Source: Pseudomonas nitroreducens (GTDB lineage: Bacteria; Pseudomonadota; Gammaproteobacteria; Pseudomonadales; Pseudomonadaceae). Taken from it: 64,000 bases of DNA. The position numbers and the translations under genes are program-made. The DNA lies in contig NZ_JALJXP010000019.1 of NCBI RefSeq assembly GCF_024170165.1, positions 1 through 64,000 on the forward strand, written 5' to 3'. Shown here in pieces: positions 31,417 through 40,867 of the stretch (its first letter is position 1; the number at the start of each line of letters is the position of its first letter). The notes below the pieces were generated by a model. That model worked only from the letters and a program-made list of their open reading frames with translations. It was not told where the DNA came from and did no database searches.

Positions 31417-33728
31417 GCTACGCCATCGCCGTGCGCGCGCTGTGCGAATTCACCGCCAAGGAAGGTGACCTCGACCTGCGCTTCACCCCCGCGCCCACCG
31501 CCCAGGAAGGCATGGCCGGGCACGCCACGGTGGTCTCCCGGCGCGGGCTGGGCTACATCGCCGAATTGCCGTTGCGCGGCGAATATCCGGGGCTGGTGGT
31601 CAGCGGCCGCGCCGACGGCTACGACCCGAACGAAAACCTGCTGGAAGAGATCAAGACCCACCGCGGCGACGTCGCGCGCATCCCGCAGAACCACCGGCTG
31701 CTGCACTGGGCGCAGGTGAAGGTGTACGGCTGGCTGCTGTGCCAGACCCTGGAGATCGACACCATCGATCTGGCCGTCGTCTACTTCAACGTCATCACCC
31801 AGAAGGAAACCGAGTTCCGCGAGCGCTTCGCCGCCGCCGAGCTGCGCGCCTTCTTCGAGCTGCAATGCCAGCGCTTCGTAAAGTGGGCCGAGCAGGAAAG
31901 CGCCCACCGAATCGAACGCGACCAGGGGCTTGAGGCGCTGCGCTTCCCCTACGCCGATTTCCGCCAGGGCCAGCGCATGCTCGCCGAGTCGGTCTACCGC
32001 GCCGCCCGCGACGGCCAGACGCTGATGGCGCAGGCCACCACCGGCATCGGCAAGACCCTCGGCACGCTGTTCCCGCAGCTCAAGGCCTTCCCCGGCCAGC
32101 AGCTGGACCGATTGTTCTTCCTCACCGCCAAGACTCCCGGCCGGCGCCTGGCGCTGGACGCCCTCGCCACTTTGCGCCAGCAGGAGGCCGCGCAGCCGCT
32201 GCGGGTGCTGGAGCACGTCGCCCGCGACAAGGCCTGCGAGCACCCGGACAAATCCTGCCACGGCGAATCCTGCCCGCTGGCCAAGGGTTTCTACGACCGC
32301 CTGCCCGCCGCCCGCGAGGCCGCGCTCAAGCAGTGCTGGCTGACCCAGGAAGCGGTGCGCCAGGTGGCGCTGGAGCACCAGGTCTGCCCCTACTACCTGA
32401 GTCAGGAGTTGTGCCGCTGGTCCGACGTGGTGGTGGGCGACTACAACTACTACTTCGACATGACCGCCCTGCTCTACGGCCTCACCGTGCTCAACGACTG
32501 GAAGGTCACCCTGCTGGTGGACGAGGCGCACAACCTCATCGAGCGTGGGCGCGGCATGTACAGCGCCGAGCTGGACCAGGGCGAGTTCAACGCCCTGCGC
32601 AAGGTCGCACCGGCCAAGCTGAAAAGCGCGCTGGAACGCGTCGGCCGGCACTGGAACCAGCTGCATCAGGACCAGGATGTCGATTACCAGATCTACCCGA
32701 CCATCCCCGACCTGTTCATCGCCGCGCTGCAGAAGGCCGTCAGCGCCATCACCGACCACCTCACCGACCAGCCCACCGGCAACGAGGCCGAGCTGCTGAG
32801 CTTCTACCTCGACGCCATGCTGTTCTGCCGGCTGGCCGAGGCCTACGGGCCGCACTCGCTGTTCGACATCACCCGCCACGACGTCAGCGCGCGCCGCGTG
32901 CTCTCGACCCTGTGCCTGCGCAACGTGGTGCCGGCGCCCTTCCTCGCCGAACGCTTCAAGGTGGCCCACAGCACCACGCTGTTCTCCGCCACCCTGACCC
33001 CGGCGCACTACTACGCCGACCTGCTCGGCCTGCCCGAAGACACCGGCTGGCGCGAGGTGGAATCGCCCTTCCACGCCGAACAGCTGGAAGTCCACGCGCT
33101 GAGCAACCTGTCCACCCGCTACCAGCACCGCGAGGCCAGCCTCACGCCGATCAGCACCCTGATGGCCCGGCAGTTCCGCGCGCGCCCCGGCAACTACCTG
33201 GCCTTCTTCAGCAGCTACGCCTACCTGCAGCAGGCACTGGAGCGCTTCACCGCCGAGCACCCGGACATCCCGCACTGGGCTCAGTCGCGCAGCATGAACG
33301 AACTGGAACGCCAGGCCTTCCTCGACCGCTTCACCACTTCCTCGCGCGGCATCGGCTTCGCCGTGCTTGGCGGCGCCTTCGGCGAGGGCATCGACCTGCC
33401 GGGCGAGCGCCTGATCGGCGCCTTCATCGCCACGCTGGGCCTGCCCCAGGTGAACGAGGTCAACGAGGAGATCAAGCAGCGCATGCAGGGGATGTTCGGC
33501 GACGGCTACGACTACACCTACCTGTTCCCCGGCTTGCAGAAGGTCGTGCAGGCGGCCGGGCGGGTGATTCGTACGCCGACGGACTCGGGGGTGATCTACC
33601 TGCTCGACGACCGCTTCAACCAGCCGGCGGTGCGGAAGTTGCTGCCGGGGTGGTGGAAGCCGGAACGGCTGAAGTTCATCGCCGATCCGCCTCGGTTCAA
33701 GGCGCCGCAGGGGTATCTGTTGTTGTAA
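31413..33728 (+). CDS. Fe-S DNA helicase (DinG/XPD-like) with N-terminal nuclease-like domain
   Basis: A 771-residue superfamily 2 helicase. The first ~150 residues look like a Cas4/PD-(D/E)xK fold: VVSGRADGYDPN, then LLEEIKTH and HWAQVKVYGWLL. Motif I is ATTGIGKTLG (~208), the DEAH box is LLVDEAHNL (~369), and a Cys set (KACEHPDKSC, GESCPL, HQVCPYY) matches the XPD-type 4Fe-4S site between them. Overlap with the FAN1 gene suggests joint action on crosslinked or branched DNA. Start ATG 31413 is fixed by the ATGA overlap. Confidence 0.9.
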   Translation: MSYAIAVRALCEFTAKEGDLDLRFTPAPTAQEGMAGHATVVSRRGLGYIAELPLRGEYPGLVVSGRADGYDPNENLLEEIKTHRGDVARIPQNHRLLHWAQVKVYGWLLCQTLEIDTIDLAVVYFNVITQKETEFRERFAAAELRAFFELQCQRFVKWAEQESAHRIERDQGLEALRFPYADFRQGQRMLAESVYRAARDGQTLMAQATTGIGKTLGTLFPQLKAFPGQQLDRLFFLTAKTPGRRLALDALATLRQQEAAQPLRVLEHVARDKACEHPDKSCHGESCPLAKGFYDRLPAAREAALKQCWLTQEAVRQVALEHQVCPYYLSQELCRWSDVVVGDYNYYFDMTALLYGLTVLNDWKVTLLVDEAHNLIERGRGMYSAELDQGEFNALRKVAPAKLKSALERVGRHWNQLHQDQDVDYQIYPTIPDLFIAALQKAVSAITDHLTDQPTGNEAELLSFYLDAMLFCRLAEAYGPHSLFDITRHDVSARRVLSTLCLRNVVPAPFLAERFKVAHSTTLFSATLTPAHYYADLLGLPEDTGWREVESPFHAEQLEVHALSNLSTRYQHREASLTPISTLMARQFRARPGNYLAFFSSYAYLQQALERFTAEHPDIPHWAQSRSMNELERQAFLDRFTTSSRGIGFAVLGGAFGEGIDLPGERLIGAFIATLGLPQVNEVNEEIKQRMQGMFGDGYDYTYLFPGLQKVVQAAGRVIRTPTDSGVIYLLDDRFNQPAVRKLLPGWWKPERLKFIADPPRFKAPQGYLLL

Positions 33729-33768
33729 CCCTCGCAGGCGGAAATCCCTTTTGATCTTGTGCCGTGCG

Positions 33769-33796
33769 GTTCGCGAGCAAGCTCGCTCCTACGAAG
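33769..33796. repeat. REP element
   Basis: GTTCGCGAGCAAGCTCGCTC followed by CTACGAAG, the standard Pseudomonas REP unit, 40 bp after the helicase stop and just before the large structured repeat. Confidence 0.85.
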
Positions 33797-33803
33797 AGCG
33801 ACG

Positions 33804-34222
33804 CTCTGGCTCTGGCTTTTGAAGACTTCCAGAGAAATACCCGCGCACGCCGAATGCCCCGTTCAGGAGGCCTCGTTGAAGCGGAGTTTCGGGGGTTGAG
33901 CGACAGGGATGTCGCGAGAGCGGCGATGGGCCAGGGATGGCCCTTCGACGCGTGCCCCTGAAACTGCACTTCAACGAGGGTATTTTTCGCCTAAGCGAAA
34001 AACCGGATGTCCGGGGCAAGCCTTTTGGTTACTTTTCGGGGGGCGGCCTTCCGTCGTTTGGAAAAGTAACTCGCCCGAGGGGGCGAAACACGGAGTTCAC
34101 GCGTACGCAGAAGCGACGCAGAAATACCCAAGCCAACGCAGCAATACAGGATCAACATCGGAGCGGAGCGGAGGAAGGCGTCGACCCTGCCGACAGATCG
34201 CGGGCATGGCCCGCTCCTACAG
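33804..34222 (+). repeat. Large structured repeat, copy B
   Basis: Full-length copy in plus orientation, filling most of the 664-bp gap before imuA. Order: CCAGAGAAAT start, outer stem CCTCGTTGAA...TTCAACGAGG enclosing GAGTTTC/GAAACT, inner hairpin GGGCCAGGGATGGCCC, then the TTTTTCGC/GCGAAAAA hairpin, the GTTACTTTTC/GAAAAGTAAC hairpin with CTCGCCCGAGGGGGCGA, and finally a GCGGGCATGGCCCGCTCCTAC REP-like end. It contains no credible gene; frames within it are the familiar by-products of this repeat. Confidence 0.88.
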
Positions 34223-34279
34223 TGAGCCCCAACGTCCGTCAGTCCAACCACCATTGACGGCACCATCCCACCGGATAAA

Positions 34280-34295
34280 CTGTATATCCATACAG
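34280..34295. promoter_or_regulatory. LexA (SOS) box upstream of imuA
   Basis: CTGTATATCCATACAG fits the CTGT-N8-ACAG LexA consensus and lies at the centre of a 30-bp palindrome (34273-34302, arms GGATAAACTGTAT and TACAGTTTATCC). It is 98 bp before imuA and should make the whole operon DNA-damage inducible. Confidence 0.93.
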
Positions 34296-34312
34296 TTTAT
34301 CCGAGCCATCCC

Positions 34313-34393
34313 ATGCGCCTCCACCCCATTTCCCTCCCCCGGCCCTCTCGCCGGGCGCATGACCGTCGCCGCTTGCCGGCCGGGAGGCCGTGA
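34313..34393 (+). CDS. Possible 26-aa leader frame overlapping imuA
   Basis: A 26-residue Arg/Pro-rich frame (MRLHPISLPRPSRRAHDRRR at its start) opens 18 bp after the LexA box and ends in TGATG on the imuA start. It could be a translationally coupled leader or a chance frame; there is no lexA2 gene in the place where some pseudomonads have one. Weak evidence. Confidence 0.25.
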   Translation: MRLHPISLPRPSRRAHDRRRLPAGRP

Positions 34394-35007
34394 TGGGCAG
34401 CGTGGTCGCGCTCGACACCCTGTTTCACCAGCGGCAGGTCTGGAAGGGCCAGCCCCAGGGCCTGCCGCCCAGCCAGCAGCCCACCGGCCACGCGGTGCTG
34501 GACGCCGCCCTGCCCAGCGGCGGCTGGCCGGAAGCGGCGCTCAGCGAAATCCTCCTGGCCGCCGAAGGCACCGGCGAGCTGCAACTGGTCTGGCCGACCC
34601 TGGCGCGGCTCAGCGCAGCAGGCGAACGCATCGTACTGGTCGCGCCTCCCCATGTACCCTACCCGGCTGCCTGGCAGGCTGCCGGCGTCTCAATCGATCA
34701 ATTGGCCATCGTCCAGGCGACCGGCCGCGATGCGCTCTGGGCTGCCGAACAGTGCCTGCGCTCGGGCAGCTGCGGCGCCGTACTGTGCTGGCCGCAGCAG
34801 GCCGACGACCGTGCCCTGCGCCGTCTGCAAGTCGCCGCCGAAACCGGGCAGACCCTGGCCATCGCCTACCGCTCACAGCGCGAGGCACTCAACCCGTCGC
34901 CCGCCGCGTTGCGTCTGGCGCTGGACGCCAACCCGGCGCAGCTGCGCGTGCTCAAGTGCCGCGGCGGCCTGGCGCCGGCGCGGCCCATCGCGCTGCCCTG
35001 GCACTGA
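34393..35007 (+). CDS. imuA: ImuA, SOS translesion accessory protein
   Basis: A 204-residue RecA/SulA-like protein of the ImuA family (LPSGGWPEAALSEILLAAEGTGELQLVWP near residue 40, in the place of a P-loop). ImuA works with ImuB and DnaE2 in damage-induced mutagenesis. ATG 34393 has GGGAGG upstream; the preceding in-frame GTG at 34390 is less likely. First gene of the SOS operon imuA-imuB-dnaE2 under the LexA box at 34280-34295. Confidence 0.9.
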   Translation: MGSVVALDTLFHQRQVWKGQPQGLPPSQQPTGHAVLDAALPSGGWPEAALSEILLAAEGTGELQLVWPTLARLSAAGERIVLVAPPHVPYPAAWQAAGVSIDQLAIVQATGRDALWAAEQCLRSGSCGAVLCWPQQADDRALRRLQVAAETGQTLAIAYRSQREALNPSPAALRLALDANPAQLRVLKCRGGLAPARPIALPWH

Positions 35008-35014
35008 GGCCGCC

Positions 35015-36424
35015 ATGCTCTGGGCCTGCATTCTCCTGCCGCAACTGGCGATGGACGGCGTGCTGCGCGGCCGTCCCGAGCCGGACGCCGCCCTGGCACT
35101 GCTCGCCGGGCCGCCCCAGCGCCGCGTGCTGCAGGCGGTGAACCCGGCCGCGCGGGCGCTGGGCCTCAAGCCCGGCCAGTCGCTCACCGCCGCCCAGGCG
35201 CTGAGCCGCGACTTCGCCAGCGCCGAATACGACCTGCGCGAAGTGCAGCGCTGGCAGAACCTGCTGGCCGCCTGGGCCTATGGCTTCAGTTCGCAGGTCA
35301 GCCAGCACTACCCGCGTGCGCTGCTGCTGGAGGTGCAGTCCAGCCTGCAACTGTTCGGTCCCTGGCCGCGCTTCGAGGCGCGCCTGCGCGAGGAGTTGAA
35401 CGGGCTGGGCTTCCGCCACCGCATCACCGCCGCGCCCAACCCGGCCGCCGCGCGCATCCTCGCCAACGGCCACGACGGCCTGGCGATCCACGACAACCAG
35501 CAGCTGCGCCAGTACCTGGGCCGGATGCCGCTGGAGCGCCTGGGCCTGGAGCGCGACGCCGCCACCTCGCTGGGGCGCATGGGCCTGCGCAGCCTGCAGC
35601 AACTGCTCGCCCTGCCCCGCGAGAGCCTGGCCCGGCGCTTTCCGCCACAGGTGCTGCGGCAGGTCGACACCCTGCTCGGCCAGCGCCCGCTGGCCCTGGA
35701 GTTCTACCGGCCGCCGGACCGCTTCGAGTCGCGCATCGAGCTGAACTTCGACGTGGAATCCACCCAGGCGCTGCTGTTCCCGCTGCGCCGCCTGACCGCC
35801 GACCTCGCCGCCTTCCTCGCCGGGCGCGACAGCGGTGTGCAGCGTTTCGTCCTGCACCTGGAGCACCACGAAGGCAGCGACACGCAGATGCCGGTCGGCC
35901 TGCTCAGCGCCGAGCGCGAGGCAGCGATGCTCTTCGAACTGACCCGTGGCCGCCTGGAGCAGCTGCAACTGCGCGCGCCGGTGCACAGTGTGCGGCTGCT
36001 GGCCGACGACCTGCCGCCCTTCGTCCCGCAGCACCGCGAGCTGTTCGACGACCGCCCGCAGCAATCGCTGCCCTGGGAACAGCTGCGCGAACGCCTGCGC
36101 GCGCGACTGGGTGACGACGCCGTACACAGCCTCGGCGGCCGCGCCGACCATCGTCCGGAGCGCGCCTGGCAAGGCAGCTCCACACCGCTTCAGGCCATCA
36201 CCGAAGCCCCGCGCCCCGGCTGGCTGCTGGCCGAGCCCCAACCGCTGCGCGAGTTCGCCCCGGCCCTGCTGGCCGGCCCCGAGCGCATCGAGTCCGGCTG
36301 GTGGGACGGCGAGGACATCCGCCGCGACTACTATCAGGTGCGCACCCGCAGCGGCCAGCGCGCCTGGGTGTTCCGCCCGGTGGGTGGCGACGGCCCTCTG
36401 CTGCTGCACGGCTGGTTTGCATGA
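35015..36424 (+). CDS. imuB: ImuB, Y-family polymerase-like protein
   Basis: A 469-residue catalytically inactive Y-family polymerase homologue: the N-terminal block reads [14 protein letters not shown] where active polymerases have conserved acidic residues, as is normal for ImuB. It acts as the hub connecting ImuA, DnaE2 and the beta clamp. QQSLPWEQL (around residue 349) is a possible clamp-binding motif. Starts 7 bp after imuA and overlaps dnaE2 by ATGA at 36421-36424. Confidence 0.92.
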   Translation: MLWACILLPQLAMDGVLRGRPEPDAALALLAGPPQRRVLQAVNPAARALGLKPGQSLTAAQALSRDFASAEYDLREVQRWQNLLAAWAYGFSSQVSQHYPRALLLEVQSSLQLFGPWPRFEARLREELNGLGFRHRITAAPNPAAARILANGHDGLAIHDNQQLRQYLGRMPLERLGLERDAATSLGRMGLRSLQQLLALPRESLARRFPPQVLRQVDTLLGQRPLALEFYRPPDRFESRIELNFDVESTQALLFPLRRLTADLAAFLAGRDSGVQRFVLHLEHHEGSDTQMPVGLLSAEREAAMLFELTRGRLEQLQLRAPVHSVRLLADDLPPFVPQHRELFDDRPQQSLPWEQLRERLRARLGDDAVHSLGGRADHRPERAWQGSSTPLQAITEAPRPGWLLAEPQPLREFAPALLAGPERIESGWWDGEDIRRDYYQVRTRSGQRAWVFRPVGGDGPLLLHGWFA

Positions 36425-39400
36425 GCGCGTCGGCCGAAGGCATCGGCTATGCCGAGCTGCACTGCCTGTCCAACTTCAGCTTCCAGCGCGGCGCCTCCAG
36501 CGCCGACGAGCTGTTCGCGAGGGCGAAAAAACACGGCTACCAGGCGCTGGCAATCACCGACGAATGCAGCCTGGCCGGCATCGTCCGCGCCTGGCAGGCG
36601 GCGAAGACGCACGAGATCGCGCTGATCACCGGCAGCGAGCTGAGCATCGAGCAAGGCCCGAAACTGGTGCTGCTGGCCGAGAACCTGGCCGGCTACGAGA
36701 ACCTCTGCCGCCTGCTCACCCACGCCCGCCGCCGCGCCGAGAAAGGCAGCTATCGCCTGGTGCGCGCGGACTTCGACGGCAACCTCGAGCATCTGCTGGC
36801 GATCTGGCTGCCGCGAGACGACAAGGACGACGACGGCCTCTGGCTGCGCGGGCTGTTCCCCGAGCGCCTGTGGCTGGGCATCGAGTTGCACAAGGGCCCG
36901 GACGACACCGGCAAGCTGCGTCGCCTGCAGGAACAGGCCGCACGCCTGGAGATTCCCGCCGTGGCCTGCGGCGACGTACACATGCACGCCCGCGGTCGCC
37001 GCGCCCTGCAGGACTGCATGACCGCCATCCGCCAGCACCTGCCGGTACACGAGGCCGGCCAGCACCTCTACCCCAATGGCGAACGCCATCTGCGGCCGCG
37101 GGAGGCGCTGGCGGCGATCTACCCGGCCGGGCTGCTGGCGGAGACACTGAAGATCGCAGGGCGCTGCTCCTTCGACCTTGATCACCTCGATTACCAATAC
37201 CCACGCGAGCTGGTGCCCGAAGGCCATACACCGACCACCTGGTTGCGCGAGAAGACCGAGGAAGGCATCCGGCGCCGCTGGCCGGATGGGGTCAGTGACG
37301 AAAATCGCGCGAAGGTCGAGAAAGAACTGGGGCTGATCGCCGAGCTGAAGTACGACAGCTACTTCCTCACCGTCCACGACATAGTCGCCTTCGCCCGCCG
37401 CCAGAGCATCCTCTGCCAGGGACGCGGCTCGGCGGCCAACTCGGTGGTCTGCTTCGCTCTGGGTATCACCGAGCTGGACCCGTCCACCTCCGAGCTGCTG
37501 TTCGAACGCTTCATCTCCCGCGAGCGCAACGAGCCGCCGGACATCGACGTCGACTTCGAGCACGACCGCCGCGAGGAAGTCATTCAGTACGTGTTCCAGC
37601 GCTACGGCCGCAGCCGCGCCGCGCTCACCGCCGTGGCCAGCACCTACCGCGGCGCCGGCGCGGTGCGCGACGTGGCCAAGGCGCTGGGCCTGCCGCCGGA
37701 CCAGGTCGGCGCGCTGGCCGACTGCTGCGGCGCCTGGAGCCGCGAAGCGCCGCCGCCCGAGCGCCTGCTGGAGGCCGGCTTCGACCCGGAAAGCCCGATC
37801 CTGCGCCGCGTGCTGGCCCTGACCGGGCAACTGGTCGGCTTCCCCCGGCACCTGTCGCAGCACCCCGGCGGCTTCGTCATCTCCCAGCAGCCGCTGGAAA
37901 CCCTGGTGCCGGTGGAGAACGCGGCAATGCCCGAGCGCACCCTGATCCAGTGGGACAAGGACGACCTCGACGCCGTCGGCCTGCTCAAGGTCGACGTGCT
38001 CGCCCTCGGCATGCTCAGTGCCCTGCGCCGCTGCTTCGATCTCGTAGAACGCTATCGCGGGGAACGCTTCACGCTGGCCTCGCTGCCGCAGGAGTGTGTG
38101 AAGACCTACGAAATGATCAGCCGCGCGGACACCGTGGGCGTGTTCCAGATCGAGTCCCGCGCGCAGATGGCCATGCTGCCGCGACTCAAGCCCAGGACCT
38201 TCTACGACCTGGTGATCGAGGTGGCCATCGTCCGCCCCGGGCCGATCCAGGGCGACATGGTCCACCCGTACCTGCGGCGGCGGAACAAGGAGGAGCCGGT
38301 CGACTATCCCTCCGAGGAGCTCAAGCCAGTGTTCGAGCGCACCCTCGGCGTGCCGCTGTTCCAGGAACAGGTGATGCAGCTGGCGATCATCGCCGCCGAG
38401 TACACCCCCGGCGAGGCCGACCACCTGCGCCGCTCCATGGCCGCCTGGAAACGCCACGGCGGTCTGGAACCGCACCGTCAGCGGCTGTTCGAGCGCATGA
38501 CCGCCAAGGGCTACCCGCAGGAATACATCGCGCGCATCTTCGAGCAGATCAAGGGCTTCGGCAGCTACGGCTTCCCCGAATCCCACGCCGCCAGCTTCGC
38601 CCTGCTCACCTACGCCAGCTGCTGGCTGAAATGCCACGAGCCGGCGGCCTTCACCTGCGCGCTGATCAATAGCTGGCCCATGGGTTTCTACAGTCCCGAC
38701 CAGCTACTGCAGGACGCCCGCCGTCATGGCCTGGAGATTCGCCCGGTGGATGTGCGCCACAGTCACTGGGACTGCACCCTGGAGCCTGTCGCCCAACGCC
38801 AGCCGGCGATCCGCCTCGGCCTGCGCATGGTGCGCGGGCTGCGCGAGGAAGTCGCCAATGCCATCGCCCGGGCACGCGAACAACGCCCCTTCGCCGATGT
38901 CGCCGACCTCTGTCTGCGCGCCCATCTGGACGGCCGCGCCCGCGAACAGCTGGCCGACGCCGGCGCCCTGCGCGGCCTTGCCGGTCATCGGCACAAGGCA
39001 CGCTGGGCGATTGCCGGGGTCGAGCCGCAACTGCCGCTGTTCGCCGGCCAGGCCACCGAGGAAGCGCCGATCAGCCTGCCGCTGCCCAGCCGCGGCGAAG
39101 ACCTGCTCACCGATTACGCGACCCTCGGCACCACCCTCGGCCCGCACCCCATGACCCTACTGCGCGGCGCCCTCAAGGCGCGTCGCTGCCGCAGCTCGCG
39201 GGAACTGGCCACACTGGAAACCGGCCGCCCAGTACGCGTCGCCGGCCTGGTGGTCGGCCGCCAGCGTCCCGGCACCGCCAGCGGCGTCACCTTCGTCACC
39301 CTGGAAGACGAATTCGGCATGGTCAACGTGATCGTCTGGCGCGACCTCGCCGAACAGCAGCGCCGCCCCTTCCTCAGCGCCCGCCTGATGCAGGTGGACG

Positions 39401-39507
39401 GCACCCTGGAAGCCAAGGACGGCGTGCGCCATGTGATCGCCGGGCGGCTGACGGATCTGAGCGAGTTGCTGGAAGGCCTGGATGTGCGGAGCCGGGATTT
39501 CCATTGA
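36421..39507 (+). CDS. dnaE2: DnaE2 (ImuC) error-prone DNA polymerase III alpha subunit
   Basis: A 1028-residue C-family polymerase of the DnaE2 type. N-terminal PHP domain ([21 protein letters not shown]), palm with the acidic motif [15 protein letters not shown] around residue 375, helix-hairpin-helix region and a C-terminal OB fold ([28 protein letters not shown]). Shorter than replicative DnaE (about 1160). It is the mutagenic polymerase of the SOS cassette. The gene is followed at once by a REP pair and no gene. Confidence 0.94.
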   Translation: MSASAEGIGYAELHCLSNFSFQRGASSADELFARAKKHGYQALAITDECSLAGIVRAWQAAKTHEIALITGSELSIEQGPKLVLLAENLAGYENLCRLLTHARRRAEKGSYRLVRADFDGNLEHLLAIWLPRDDKDDDGLWLRGLFPERLWLGIELHKGPDDTGKLRRLQEQAARLEIPAVACGDVHMHARGRRALQDCMTAIRQHLPVHEAGQHLYPNGERHLRPREALAAIYPAGLLAETLKIAGRCSFDLDHLDYQYPRELVPEGHTPTTWLREKTEEGIRRRWPDGVSDENRAKVEKELGLIAELKYDSYFLTVHDIVAFARRQSILCQGRGSAANSVVCFALGITELDPSTSELLFERFISRERNEPPDIDVDFEHDRREEVIQYVFQRYGRSRAALTAVASTYRGAGAVRDVAKALGLPPDQVGALADCCGAWSREAPPPERLLEAGFDPESPILRRVLALTGQLVGFPRHLSQHPGGFVISQQPLETLVPVENAAMPERTLIQWDKDDLDAVGLLKVDVLALGMLSALRRCFDLVERYRGERFTLASLPQECVKTYEMISRADTVGVFQIESRAQMAMLPRLKPRTFYDLVIEVAIVRPGPIQGDMVHPYLRRRNKEEPVDYPSEELKPVFERTLGVPLFQEQVMQLAIIAAEYTPGEADHLRRSMAAWKRHGGLEPHRQRLFERMTAKGYPQEYIARIFEQIKGFGSYGFPESHAASFALLTYASCWLKCHEPAAFTCALINSWPMGFYSPDQLLQDARRHGLEIRPVDVRHSHWDCTLEPVAQRQPAIRLGLRMVRGLREEVANAIARAREQRPFADVADLCLRAHLDGRAREQLADAGALRGLAGHRHKARWAIAGVEPQLPLFAGQATEEAPISLPLPSRGEDLLTDYATLGTTLGPHPMTLLRGALKARRCRSSRELATLETGRPVRVAGLVVGRQRPGTASGVTFVTLEDEFGMVNVIVWRDLAEQQRRPFLSARLMQVDGTLEAKDGVRHVIAGRLTDLSELLEGLDVRSRDFH

Positions 39508-39852
39508 TGCACTCTTTGCAGCACCAAGCGGTTCGCGAGCAAGCTCGCTCCTACAGGTTCGGGTTTGTACCGCGCGCTCTTCGTAGGAGCGAGCTTGCTC
39601 GCGAACACATCTGACGCCGACGCTGCCGGCGAAATACGGATAACGCCCTACATGATTCCATCCTGATGCTTAAGCGCTGGGCTGTCGCAGGCATGGCCAG
39701 CTCCTACAGGCCGGCTGGAGACTGCCCATGTAGGAGCGGGCCATGCCCGCGAAAAGCGGACAAAGTCCGCACTGACATGCCACGCCAGCCCGCACTGGTG
39801 CACCACCCCGAACAACGCCACAATGCCCCCGCACTCCAGCATCGGGCCCAGC
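39508..39852. repeat. Gap with inverted REP pair and REP-like units
   Basis: REP units at 39530-39555 and 39580-39606 face each other (GTTCGCGAGC... and ...GCTCGCGAAC). A second palindromic type follows: GGCATGGCCAGCTCCTAC (39691 on) and TGTAGGAGCGGGCCATGCCC (39730 on). The remainder up to the LysR start at 39853 shows no gene; it should hold the LysR promoter. Confidence 0.8.
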
Positions 39853-40788
39853 ATGATCACCCTCCGCCACATCGAAGTCTTCCGCGCGGTCATGACCACC
39901 GGCAGCGTCACCCGCGCGGCGGCGTTCCTGCATACCAGCCAGCCCACCGTCAGCCGCGAGCTGGCCAGGCTGGAGCAACTGGTCGGCTTCGAGCTGTTCC
40001 TGCGCGAGCGCGGGCGGTTGGCGCCGACGGCGCGCGCATTGATGCTGTTCGAGGAGGTGGAGCGCTCCTTCACCGGGCTGGACCGCATTGTCGCCTTCGC
40101 CGACAGCCTCGGGCAGTTCGCCGAGGGCAAGTTCTCCATCGGCTGCCTGCCGGCGCTGACCCAGGCGCTGCTGCCGGAAGCCTGCAAGCGCTTCAGCCGG
40201 GAGAACCCGGCGATCAGCCTGGAAGTGGCGGCGCTCGAATCACCGCACCTGGAAGAGGCGCTCAGCGCGCAGCACCACGACATCGGCCTGATCGAGAACG
40301 ACGACGCCCCGCGCGGCACCGAGCTGCAGCCGCTGCTGGCGGTGGACGAGGTATGCATCCTCCCGGACGGCCATCCGCTGCTGGCCCGCGAGCGCCTGGA
40401 GGCGGCGGACTTCGCCGGCCAGCCCTTCGTCAGCCTGGCCACCAGCGACCGCTACCGGCATCTGATCGACGCCGTGTTCCTCGGCGCCGGCGTGCAGCGG
40501 CAGATGCAGGTGGAAACCCACAGCGCCGTCTCGGTATGCAGCATGGTCCGCGCCGGCCTGGGCCTGGCCGTGGTCAACCCGATCACCGCGCTGATGTTCC
40601 AGGGCCAGGGCATCCAGTTGCGCCCGCTGGCCTTCTCGCTGCCGTTCCAGGTCAGCGTGGCGAAACCGCTTTACCGCCCCGCTACGCCGCTGCGCGAGCG
40701 CTTCGTGGCGGCACTCCAGGCAGAGGCCGGCGTACTGGTGCAGCGCCTGCGCGAAGCCGGCGTGGGCTGCACCCTATATCAAAATTGA
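39853..40788 (+). CDS. LysR-type transcriptional regulator
   Basis: A 311-residue LysR regulator: N-terminal winged HTH (TTGSVTRAAAFLHTSQPTVS) and a periplasmic-binding-type effector domain. ATG 39853 gives MITLRHIEVFRAV, the standard beginning. It lies 79 bp upstream of a diaminopimelate-decarboxylase-like gene on the same strand, so by analogy with E. coli LysR/lysA it may regulate that gene, though in E. coli the two are divergent. Confidence 0.9.
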   Translation: MITLRHIEVFRAVMTTGSVTRAAAFLHTSQPTVSRELARLEQLVGFELFLRERGRLAPTARALMLFEEVERSFTGLDRIVAFADSLGQFAEGKFSIGCLPALTQALLPEACKRFSRENPAISLEVAALESPHLEEALSAQHHDIGLIENDDAPRGTELQPLLAVDEVCILPDGHPLLARERLEAADFAGQPFVSLATSDRYRHLIDAVFLGAGVQRQMQVETHSAVSVCSMVRAGLGLAVVNPITALMFQGQGIQLRPLAFSLPFQVSVAKPLYRPATPLRERFVAALQAEAGVLVQRLREAGVGCTLYQN

Positions 40789-40867
40789 ATTGACCCAATA
40801 ACAAGCGGCATTATTCAGCTCCGTAAATGGCCGGTAGACTAGCGCCATCTATCTTCGGAGCCCATTC

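Noticed and set aside
33764-34257. Short frames with FASKLAPTKS and PRGRNTEFTR-like words
   Set aside because: These are translations of REP and of the large structured repeat; the same peptides recur wherever the repeats occur and are not genes.
34300-34392. lexA2 gene or remnant between the SOS box and imuA
   Set aside because: The gap is only ~90 bp and its 26-codon frame shows no LexA similarity.
36334-38637. 767-codon minus-strand frame opposite dnaE2
   Set aside because: Antisense shadow of a polymerase with intact catalytic acidic motif; no ribosome site or family resemblance.
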